Shown here: piece after piece, positions 34,285 to 45,285 of the stretch
Position numbering within the stretch: the first letter of the stretch is position 1
Layout: each line of letters starts with the position of its first letter
Source: Xestospongia muta
Taxonomy: Eukaryota; Porifera; Demospongiae; Haplosclerida; Petrosiidae
Direction: 5' to 3'
Assembly: GCA_963693285.1 (NCBI GenBank)
Contig: OY848920.1
Location: forward strand, 6,213,135-6,277,134
Length of the DNA stretch: 64,000 bases
Program-made: the position numbers and the translations under genes
The notes under the pieces: model-generated
Databases searched by the model: none
Told to the model about the DNA's origin: nothing
What the model saw: the letters and a program-made list of their open reading frames with translations, nothing else

Positions 34285-35566
34285 ATATTGTATAATTATG
34301 ATATTAATGATATAATGCTAATGATTTATGCTATCTGAGATAATAAAGTAGGAGTACCAGTAACTATAAAAACTAGTTTAATAGGAGGTAATTTTATGCA
34401 AATTGAATCAGAAAGCGGTAGAGTATTCTGTATTGTATCAAGAATTAACTCAATAGGATTTGCAATAATCCTAACTCTTTATAAACATGTAGCAACGTAA
34501 ATATACACATTATCAAACTACACTGTTATGGTATATCTGCCTCTGTAATTGTTATTACTTCTTGTGATGAATATTTAACATTTGCTTAAATTTTCTCTCC
34601 CACTTTTAGTGCTTGTAAACAATCAATTTTTTGTTTTGTACACAACATTCAGATAGCAATTAGTTTTTAACTGGTTATAGCGGTTTAATGGTGTTACTGT
34701 TTGTAGTGGTATTGATGATATTACTAATTGTAGTAGTATTAATGGCATTACTGGTTGTAACTGCATTACTAGTTATAGTGATACTAATGGTATTACTGGT
34801 TTAGTGCATGGTATTACTAGTTCTACTGGTATTAATGGAATTACTAGTTATACATAGTGGCAATAATTACCATCAATACAGACACTACTGCTAGGTGACA
34901 TCATTGTTTGTAGATGATATAATGCAACAGTCAACAGTTACATACATACATAAGCAACCTTGATCATTCAAGTCTTGTCACCACTATAAAGAAAACACAG
35001 GATGTACTTCATAATATAACTCATTCTGCTGCAAGTGGAAACTGTTGTCTTGACTTCATAACTTAAGTAAGTCTTGTGCAGTCAGCACTGTCCACAGGGA
35101 GATTGACACATCAAAACTAATTCTGACTGAATTAATGAGTTATACTTCTAGGCCCATTTGCACTCATGAGATGAATATTATTACTTTTAAACAATGAACA
35201 AGTCCCAGCCTATAAAGATGGCAAGTAGAGTATACTGTAAAGTCATATGGTGTGTTAAACAGACCTAAGTGTAACTTAAGATAGAGAGTAATACAATATA
35301 CACTCTATTTAATAATTGCTAACCAAGCAAAATCTGTTCGTTATAACATAGCATATTGATTATACATATTTTAGTGGGACTATTAGCTATGATCATGTCA
35401 TTTGGAAAAGACATTCCATTAATATCGTACCACTCTACTGTATAATTGAGGTTACAAATGGTAAAACATACCCTTTGAGTCACAAAACATTCCAGTCATA
35501 ACTACTGGTATATTACACAACCAACATTCAGTTATATATGTGTATATATATATTTTATATATATTT

Positions 35567-35598
<32 letters not shown>

Positions 35599-36120
35599 GA
35601 TAGATAGATAATAATAAACATCTAACTTCTGAGTTAGTTGGCCATGATGGAGACTGAGATTACAAAGCGGTATTTACTGATATGTCATCAAGAAAGGAAT
35701 CAAATTCCTTGTTAATTAACTTAATGACTTTTACTTAACCTTTACTTAATTATTACAATAATATATTGTGATCAATTTGATAGTCACTCAACAAACAAAA
35801 CCGATTTACTTATATATAATTTATAAATTATACATATTGCTGTGCAGCCAGTTTTTTGGAAATGGTTGTAAACCTGGAGTAGTAACAAGTATTATCATAT
35901 TATTACTAGGTAAAGGTAGAGTTAATAAATCGTCTCTATCATTTCTTGAGACATAGTAGATGACAATATCATTACTCTGTGTCCAATAAATATGATCTTT
36001 ATTAAGTATTAATGACTCTGCTGGTAAACCTAGTTGATTGAGTAATAAATAAATGGATCAATAGTTGGAAGAATGGACAGATGGTTGGACTAACAACATG
36101 TACACGTAGATATATCTTAC
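34285..36120. other. Non-coding, with minisatellite and microsatellite
   Basis: Between 34680 and 34860 the words ggtattactggttgta and ttactagtta repeat imperfectly, with a 12-30 bp unit. At 35541-35612 there is a TA/GATA microsatellite. The rest is AT-rich with no gene signal. Confidence 0.55.
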
Positions 36121-36407
36121 CAGTACCCATAAATGGTAATAATGTATACTTCACTTCAAGTTGACACTCTAGCTGACCACTCCCATTTAAATCACACGAT
36201 ACAACATTGTCACTTGATTGATCATTTAATGTGCCAAAATCTCTTAGTATACCCCAAACAAGTACTCTGGGTGGTTCAAAAGAAGACATATCAATTTCTC
36301 TCTTACATGAAGAGGAGATGAGTGAGATAATCATGTCATTGGTCAAGTTTAACTGGTATAGTCGTGATGAAAGAGTGCTTGGGAAGTACTCTGTCCAACG
36401 AAGAAGT
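36121..36407 (-). CDS. 287-nt exon, unassigned
   Basis: Acceptor ccttgtag before 36407 and donor actg/gtaaga after 36121. The open frame reads LLRWTEYFPSTLSSRLYQL, SSFEPPRVLVWGILRDFG, then VSCDLNGSGQLECQLEVKY. The beta-strand-like tail could be from an extracellular or integrin-type module, but I cannot name it. It has no membrane helix. Codon use is coding-like, and the exon is uninterrupted. Confidence 0.45.
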
Positions 36408-37308
36408 CTACAAGGAGATATAATGTATGAACAAAGTGATTATTTGTTTCTGTTCTATTTGTCTATGCATGAACTGTCCATACATTTATAATGTATTCAT
36501 TAAATTGATTGATGAAAAATATTTTAGCATCAACGGAACATCATCATTACTGCTAATATTCCTGTAATCCGATTCTCTTTATATATTAGTTTTCCTTGAG
36601 AGGTTTAGTCAACAATGTACAATGTGTGTAATCCAATCATAGCTAAACATAAGTGGATTAAATCAGACTACAGTTTATCAAACAATTAAATTGATTACAC
36701 AGAGAGATGAATAGCTCTACTAACCTCATCTCAATAATTAATATCTAGTGTTCTCTTATATATAGCATGTTCTAATGAATTATAATAATAGACACAGTAT
36801 ATCCAATGTGTTCAATGTAAAAGGGGAAGTCACACAAGAGAACATGAGATTCTCCCATTCATCTTGGATTGATCCACCATTAGATAATGAGTATCTCAAG
36901 AGGGGTGTTGTCACTAAACATTAAGTACATGTATATAGTCTTGGACTCAATTACAATTGTAGTGAATTCATTATGTGCAAGTATAACAAACATATAATAC
37001 ATATGCCATTAATATAAGGAGGATAAAGTCCTTGAATATAAATAAATACAGTCAATATTGAACAAGCGAAGACTAATTCTAATGCACATATTATAATGTT
37101 AAATGTTAGATACATAATATGGGAAGATAGATAAGACAATAAGAGATGAATTGTATACAATTCTAACTTGTACTTCACAGCTCAAATTCATAGTTCCATT
37201 AGCCGGAGGAAGTTAGGCATAAATTTTTAACCCCCATTCACCACGCTGGACAACTACGCATGGGCAGAATATTATGAACGCGTGTATTCACGTTTTTGCT
37301 TTAAGAAA
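36408..37308. other. Spacer upstream of the USP-type exon
   Basis: AT-rich. A hydrophobic minus ORF at 36951-37178 has no splice support. The 37200-37300 segment is less AT-rich (cattcaccacgctggacaac) and may hold the promoter of the plus-strand USP exon. Confidence 0.35.
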
Positions 37309-37486
37309 ATGAAAAACAATTCATTCTACAATTTTGAGGCATTATTGCCACCAGGGATAACAAATTCAGCAAACAATTGCTACACTAGCAGTGTAATTCA
37401 GTGCCTTCTGAATCATTCTGTTTTTCTGTCTACTTCAGAGGAAATAAATGAAGAACACGATGTATGTGAGAAATGTATGAAGTCAG
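37309..37486 (+). CDS. USP-family N-terminal exon, catalytic Cys intact
   Basis: From ATG 37309-37311 (MKNNSFYNFEALLPPG) to donor gtcag/gtaaga. The core GITNSANNCYTSSVIQCLLN matches the C19 Cys box, with NNCY holding the nucleophile, as in the USP subfamily with NNCY rather than GNTC. A Cys pair CEKCMKSG follows. It would deubiquitinate proteins if the rest of the domain follows. However, immediately after the donor the DNA encodes, on the other strand, the end of a HECT fragment, and no further USP exon is seen in the window. Partial gene. Confidence 0.55.
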
Positions 37487-39430
37487 GTAAGAATATAAAC
37501 TACTAAGTTACTGAACTCTTGTCTGTTACATAATTTGATAGGGTTTTGGTACCCACAATCAAACTGGAAGTCAAAGTTTTCTTCATCAAGTATCTGATTT
37601 AAGTCTGTCTCTGACTCAGCTGACAACACCTATAAATGTTTTGCTCAAATAATGATACTTCCAAGAGATTTTACATACCTTTTTCAATATTATTTTAATG
37701 TCATAGTCTGGAATCCACTCCACATCTGGCAAACTTGTAACATGTTCATAAACTGAGAAATCGGCAACAGCTGGAAGAAACAACTGATGTTGCTAATATC
37801 TTCCCAACTACTGCAAACTAAGAATTATATACAGCAGTGACATTATGTACAGGAAAAAGACCATCCTCTGTACTGGAAAATTGAGACATTTCTTGTAGAA
37901 ATATACGAAAGATCTCTCTCTTGAGACCACCCACATCAACAACTGGTTCTCCTACAAACTTGACCAAGAAAGGATAAGAAATGTCAAAGGATGGATTTTT
38001 AAAGGTAAATATCAAGTCCTCAAACAGACAGCTTCTCATAACATTAATCCTCTTTGTTTACTTTATTTCCTCATCACCTTTGCACACTCTCAAAGAATGC
38101 TCCAGTATTATGCACTTCAAATTTTCATTAGTTATATCACATCAACCTTGAGAAGTGCATGAGATTATAATACCTTTTTTGAAATGAGCTTGCAGAAGAA
38201 GCAAATTTCGTCAGATCAAATCATTGTCATTGCTAGATGAATCAACAATGCTATAATATTCCCTGAAAATAAAAAAAAAATTACAAGTACTTAAGAGGTG
38301 ATTACCAGTTTGACAATAGGTTGCAGAAGTAGAGGGCTATTAGATGCATATACCATGTCACAAAATCAATGCCATCAAACCACAACTCCAACCCAAGGTT
38401 GTCGACTTTGTTTATACAACAATATATTGACAAAAAAAGTATGTTTGGTGAAATGTCAAACTTACATATATCCAATACTAACTCATGATCTAACTGCTTT
38501 TTTATAATCATCCAATAATTTCAGTGAAGTATTACTCACAAGTATATGTAGGTTCTTCTTCACTACATGTGGAGCATTCCATTGAAAGTGAGTGGAGACA
38601 TTGGGAGCAGAAAGAACTTTTGGATCACCACTTGTACGTAAAAACATAAATGGAAAGTCTGGTTCAAAGTTCATTGCTTTTCCAACAGAGAAAATTGTGT
38701 CATTGAGCTTATATGATGTAGTTGGCCTATCAATCTATGCTCACCTAGTACTGTGCATTTTTTACCTCTTGGAATTGCTATAGACGTGTCAGCATATGCT
38801 GTTGGAAGACATTGTCTTTGTTCCATGTTTTTATTTTTGTTCGGTTTGACGAGCTGGTACCTGCACTTGTGGAGCCTTGACGTTTACGTAGAAATGATGG
38901 AAGTGAAGCAGTACTAGTTCTACAGTAGATATAACAGATAGACAACATAACACTAAGTTTACAATACTTGGCATAATAATAAAATTATATAAATATCAAG
39001 ACTGTGTCATGCATTTATTTCTATTGCTTCTGGTGTGTTTTGCAAGTCATATACATATAATACCTTGTAAATATTAGATTTATGCCATTTGCAGGCATAA
39101 AATGGTAAACAAACCTTGATTGTGAGGTAGACTTTGAAGATAGAGGACAGCTCTGGCAGTGGAGTTAACCTGGGAGATGAGCGCTACCGTCAGATCTAAA
39201 AGTTTGTCCTTGGTCTTGATTATCTTGCGTGGTTGAACTGGTGCCAAAATGAGACAGAGCCGAAACTATGGCAACAGACACTGCATTGGCAATAACTTGA
39301 TTGTTATTTTCCCTGTAGACATAAACTTGTGTACATACACCATAATTAGAAAAGAGACGTAAGAGGAGAGGAAAAGTACTTTGACTGAGCTCCTGCAAAA
39401 CAGTGTTGAAAAGGCTAAGACTCACAATTG
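37487..39430 (-). pseudogene. HECT-type E3 ligase, decayed, C-lobe missing
   Basis: Minus-strand HECT N-lobe: RSCLFEDLIFTFKNPSFDIS and FVGEPVVDVGGLKREIFRIF (about 37850-38040), then FLPAVADFSVYEHV and IPDYDIKIILKK (37683-37760), then NQILDEENFDFQFDCGYQNP and KLCNRQEFSNLVVYI (37490-37635). The order matches a HECT domain of the G2E3-like sort. A TAG and a frame break lie near 37765-37820, where the helix reading AVVGKILATSVV should lead into the next strand. The domain ends near 37490, so the C-lobe with the ubiquitin-accepting Cys is absent. Upstream exons supply MNFEPDFPFMFLRTSGDP (about 38535-38672), a Ser-rich piece (about 38870-38930) and ANAVSVAIVSALSHFGTSS (about 39165-39330). Non-functional as read. 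Confidence 0.6.
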
Positions 39431-39749
39431 GGACTTAACATTAGAGGACAAAAATGGACTTTATATTAGGACATAGGATAGCGAAACATTGGGACCTTGC
39501 ATTAGGACGCCAGAATAGGGGAACATTGGAAGTTACATTACAGTATAAGGTAACATTGAGACATTATATTAGACACAGCAGAGGGAAACATTAACAATAG
39601 TACTAGTGGTGTAGACCTACAAAATATTCATAACCAGTTAATTGGCTGTTTGTAACCTACAGTTGACTGGTAACCAACCACAACCACACCCATTGGCCAC
39701 ACATTGAAGTCTGAAAAGTTCAAAAATAACTTTAAAAATGGTTATACAT

Positions 39750-40190
39750 TATTGTAACATTGTTCATATGTACAATATTTGTCTTGAGAATGTCTATAGT
39801 CAAGGTGCAATGGAGGTAAATTGCTGTGCAAGAAAACCAACTTGTCTACTTTTCCAGTAATAATGCAGCTCGACACTACATTGCCTACTGTGTTAAACAA
39901 CTGTTCCAAAGGGACAGATGTACCTACTATGCACAGATATTTCCATGCTATTAAAGGTAAATTGGGGTAAATGTACTTGCAAGTAGGCACTGATCAATGG
40001 GAATGGAAGGCTCAGCCTTATACCGGAACAGTTCAGAACTTCAGACTGAACTAAGTCTCTGTGTGCTGTGCTGGTATTAACACCTACAGCAACCTGACTT
40101 TCAGTGGTGATTTGATCTCCAAGTAGTTCCACTAATGCATGCTTCTTCTTACAGCTGGGTCCCTCTCCCAAGTCCACTTCATCACCGAGT
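39750..40190 (-). mobile_element. hAT transposase C-terminal remnant
   Basis: The minus strand reads KKKHALVELLGDQ then, after a frame change, YIYPNLPLIAWKYLCIVGTS, LEQLFNTVGNVVSS and VDKLVFLHSNLP. This is the hAT dimerisation domain (YP.LA..A..YL..P.TS.. .ERVFS.AG) with the alanine/arginine landmarks altered. Similar to ZBED-type domesticated or relic hATs. It lies in the 5' flank of the HECT pseudogene. No terminal inverted repeats identified. Confidence 0.6.
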
Positions 40191-40199
40191 GAAGTTCAT

Positions 40200-40695
40200 T
40201 GCTATGACTCTTCTATGAGTAGAGGATTATCCTCTATCAACTGAATTGTCTCTTTTAAAATAGTACCTACGACCTCTTCTTGTTGGATAATTGAAATGTG
40301 CTTTAGTGTTTAAAGCGTGGATCTACAAATGAAACCTTTCACAAGAGAACTAAATGGTGTGGCAGTTTGTGACAGGACTAACATAAGTATTGTGCCTTGT
40401 TTTGTAACTTGAGAAGCATCTGGAAAAAGTTTGTCATACGTTGAATGATGCCAAGTGCGTAAATGCGTGTTAAGGTTAGCTGTTCCTCTCCCATGGACAA
40501 CTTGAAATTCAGAGACTTTACAGGTAACTTTCTTTCCATATTTCTCTTACCTGTATGAATAATAATCAAATCAGCCATCTTCTCAAACCATGTGCCAATG
40601 ATAAAAATTAATATTAATCTATGATGGGTGTGCCCAGACAGGCTATTGGTGATGCAAAAATTAAAGTGGTTACTGACTTTTACCAATAAAATCAA
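40200..40695 (-). pseudogene. Possible middle part of the same hAT copy
   Basis: Minus-strand frames give WFEKMADLIIIHTGKRNMER and, in a shifted frame, TWHHSTYDKLFPDASQ then ISIIQQEEVVGTILKETIQL. The W-STYD pattern and the position 5' of the dimerisation domain suit a hAT transposase, but no catalytic motif is clear and stops separate the pieces. Confidence 0.3.
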
Positions 40696-40729
40696 TAAGT
40701 TAACTGGTTATTAAGTGAAGATGCACAGG

Positions 40730-43700
40730 ACAAAATAGTACTCATAATAGGGTAACAATGGAAGTCACATTAGGACACAGTATAGGATAACATTGAGATG
40801 TTATATTTGGACACAGTCAGAATAATATTGTGATGTTACATTAGGACACTGAATAGGGTAATATTGGGACAGTATCTTAGGATACAAAAGAGGATAAGAT
40901 TGGAATGTTACATTAGGACACAGAATGTGGCAAACTTTGGACATTATGTTATGACACAGGAGAGGGCAACACACCTTATTTTGTGTCTTTATTACATAAA
41001 GATGCAAAAGAAGGTAACATTGGACATTAACACTTATAATAGGGTAACATTGAGACATTAGATAAGCAAACAAAATAGGGTAAAATTTAGACATTATATT
41101 AGGACACAGAAGAGGGTAAACATAGAGACACTAGTACTCATAATAGGGTAACATTGGGAAGTTACATTAGAGCATAGGACAGGGCAACATTGGAACAGTC
41201 AGGATTACACAATGATGTTACATCAGAGATTGCACTATGACATCAAAAAAGGCAACATTGGTATGTTACATTATTTACTACACAGAAGAAAGTAACATTG
41301 GAATGCTGTATTAGGACAAAGAATAGGGCAACATTAGTACGTGCAGAGTAATATTTTGCACTATATATCAGGACACAGAAGAAGGCAATGTTAGAACATT
41401 AGTACTGAAAATAGAGTAACATTGGTAAGTTACATTAGGACAGGTAATAAGGGAACATTGGAAAGTTGCATTAGAACACAGAATAGAGAAACATTGAAAG
41501 TTACATTACGACACAATTGGGATTACATTGTGATGTTACATCAAGACAAAGAATAAGGATTGTTTTAGGACATTAAAAAGGGCAACATTGATATGTTACA
41601 TTACTACACAGAAGAAAGCAACATTGGGATGCTGCATTAGGACATAGAAAAGGGCAACATCAATACGTTACTTTAGGGCATAGTTCAGGGTAATATTTTG
41701 GACTTTATATTAGGACACAGGGATAGGGCAATGTTGGGAAGTTGTGTTAGAACACAAAATAGAGAAACATTCAAAGTTACATAGAGACACGGTCAGGATT
41801 ACATTGTGATGTTACATCAAGACACAGATTAGGGATTACATTAGGACATTGAAAAGAGCAACATTGGTATGTTACATTACTACACAGAAAAAAGTAACAT
41901 TGGGATGCTGCATTAGGACAAAGAAAAGGGCAACATCAATATGTTACTTTATGACATAGTGTAGGGTAATATTTTGGGCATTATATTAGGATACAGAATA
42001 GGGCAATGATAAAACATTACCACTGACAATAGAGTAACATTGGAAAGTTAGATCAGGACACAGGATATGGCAACATTGGGACGTTGCATTAGGACACAGA
42101 ATAGGCCAACATTGGAAGAGTCAGGATTACATTGTGATGTCACATAAAGACACAGAATGGGGATTACATTAGGACATTGGAAAGGGCAACATTGATATGT
42201 TACATCACTACAAAGATGAAAATAACATTGGGATGTTGCATTAGGACAAAGAATAGGGCAACATCAATACGTTACTTTAGGAGATAGTACAGTCTAATAT
42301 TGGGACTATATATTATGACACAGAATAGGGCAATATTGGAACAGTAAAGATTACATTGTGATGTTACATCAAGACACAGAATAAAGATTACATTAGTACA
42401 TCGAAAAGGGCTACACTGGTATGTTATGTTACTACACAGAAGAAAGTAACATTGAGATGCTGCATTAGGACAAAGAATAGGGCAAGATCAATACATTAAC
42501 ATTAGGACATAGTACAGGGTAATATTGTAACTTTATAATATTTATTAGGACAAAGAAGAGGGCAATGATTGTAGAACATTAGCACTGATAATAGGGTAAC
42601 ATTAGGAAAAACAAGGCAACATGGACGTTACATTACAGTCAGGATTACATCGTGATGTTACATTAAGACATAGAATAGGGACTATATTAGGACATCGAAA
42701 AGGGCAACATTGAAAAGTTATGTCAGGACACAGGATAGGCAACATTGGGATGTTGCATTAGACACAGAATAGAGCAACATTAGAACAGTTGTGATTACAT
42801 CATGATGTTACATCAAGACACAGAATAGGGATTACATTAGGACAGGATATGAGAATATTGGGGCGTAATATTGGAGAATTACATTAGGATATAAATGGTA
42901 GGTAACATTGGATCACTTCTTTAGGACAAAGAATAGGGCAATATCAATACATTTTTAGGACATAGTTCAAAGTAATATTGGGACTTTATATTAGGACACA
43001 GAAGAAGGGAACGATAGAATATTAGCATTGATAATAGGGTAACATTGGGAAGTTAATTAGGATACAGGATACATTAAATCAGATATTGGGAAATTGCATT
43101 AGATTACAGAATAGGGCAACATTGGAACAGTCAGGATTACATTGTGATGTTACACCAAGACACAGAATAGGGATTACGTTAGGACATTGAAAGGGGCAAC
43201 ATTGGTGTGTTACATTACTACACAGAAGAAAATAACATTGGGATGCTGCATTAGGACAAAGAATAGGGCAACATCAATACGTTATATTAGGACGTAGTGC
43301 AGGGTAATATTTTTGACTTTATATTAGGAGACAGAAGAGGCCAATGATAGAACATTAAACCCATAATAGGGTAACATTGAGATGTTGCGTTAGGACACAA
43401 AATAGGGCACAATGGAACAGTCAGGATTACATTGTGATGTTACATGAAGACACACAATAGGGATTAGTATAGGATGCTGCATTAGGACAAAGAATAGGGC
43501 AACAATGGAACATTACATTAGGACAAACAATAGGGTAACATTGGAACAGTCAGGATTAAATCGTGATGTTACATCAAGTCACAGAATAGGGACTACATGA
43601 TGACACTGAAAGGGGCAACATTGGTATGTTACATTACTACACAGAAAAAGGTAACATTGGGATGCTGCGTTAGGACAGAGAATAAGGCAACATCAATGCA

Positions 43701-44110
43701 TTACTTAAGAACAGTATAGGGCAATATTTTGTACTTTATATTAGGTCAAAGAAAGGGCAATGATAAAACATTAGCACTCATAATAGGGTAACATTGGGAA
43801 GTTATATGAGGACACAGGATATGGTTACATCGGGACGTTGCATTAGGACACAGAATAGGGCAACATTGGAACAGTCAGGATTACATTATGATGTTACATA
43901 AAGACACAGAATAGGGATTACATTATGACATTGGAAAGGGCAACATTGATATGTTACATTACTTTTCAAAAAAAGTAACTTAGGATGCTGCATTAGGACA
44001 AAGAATAGGGCAGCATCAATATGTTACATTAGGACATATTTCAGGGTAATGTTGGGACTTTTATATTTGGGCAGAGAAGAGAGCAACAATAGAACATTAG
44101 CACTAAGCAT
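40730..44110. repeat. Complex minisatellite with higher-order structure
   Basis: About 3.4 kb of variants of a 30-40 bp unit built on acattgggatgttacattag and gacacagaatagggca. The units are arranged in longer blocks that each contain a marker aacagtcaggattacattgt. Markers fall near 41194, 41510, 41790, 42117, 42340, 42634, 42785, 43133, 43414, 43547 and 43872, spaced roughly 130-350 bases. Units are diverged, so this is older than the exon array at 20-22 kb. ORFs inside are artefacts. Confidence 0.9.
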
Positions 44111-44231
44111 CATTCAGTGGCTAGAAAAAAACGAGTCAATTTAGGTATGAGTATTACCTGTAGAGTCTAATGCACATAAAGTAATTTGTCATTTTTTACA
44201 TTATGTAATTGTAAGTATACTTTGTTGATCT

Positions 44232-44942
<711 letters not shown>

Positions 44943-45152
44943 ATGAATGTCAGCTTGCTTGTTGCTTTAATAAAGCTTGTTAAAGAAATAGAAGATTGGA
45001 AAATGTTAGGAGTGTACTTGGGTATGAATGCAGTCTTGATGGACATCAAAAGTAAAAATCATTACCAGTCTGGATCTGGTAGTAAAGGTATGATAATGAC
45101 ATGGTTAGATAAAGAGGAAGCAACTAGTGCAAAATTTATTGAAGCTCTAAAT
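44943..45152 (+). CDS. DEATH-domain exon
   Basis: A 210-nt exon (70 codons, phase 0 at both ends) between acceptor tgtttag and donor ctaaat/gtatgt. It reads LLVALIKLVKEIEDWKMLGV then YLGMNAVLMDIKSKNHY and MIMTWLDKEEATSAKFIEAL. The W..LG..LG, I.S.NH and M...WL....A....F.EAL positions fit the six-helix DEATH fold used in apoptotic and innate-immune adaptors. These are greatly expanded in sponges, often fused to ankyrin or NACHT modules. No adjoining exon is found nearby, so it is either an isolated exon of a gene with long introns or a stranded copy. Sequence is intact. Confidence 0.65.
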
Positions 45153-45285
45153 GTATGTGTCATCTTCGCATTGTTCAAGAAATTGAGTCAAAAATATTGA
45201 TAACAATATGTTATTTAGTATGTGTCATTTTTGCATTGTTCAAGAAATTGAGTCAAAAATATTGATAATGATATGTTATTTAGTA
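45151..45285. repeat. Two tandem copies of a 67-bp unit at the DEATH donor
   Basis: gtatgtgtcatcttcgcatt and its following 47 bases occur twice in a row with 3 or 4 differences. Each copy starts with the gtatgt donor hexamer, so the splice donor of the DEATH exon is duplicated 67 bp downstream. Confidence 0.8.

Noticed and set aside
36951..37178. Hydrophobic minus ORF resembling a membrane protein
   Set aside because: AT-rich DNA readily gives Ile/Leu/Tyr-rich frames; no splice borders or conserved motif.
40801..41094. Cys/Tyr-rich ORFs inside the long minisatellite
   Set aside because: They follow the repeat period and have no splice or start support.
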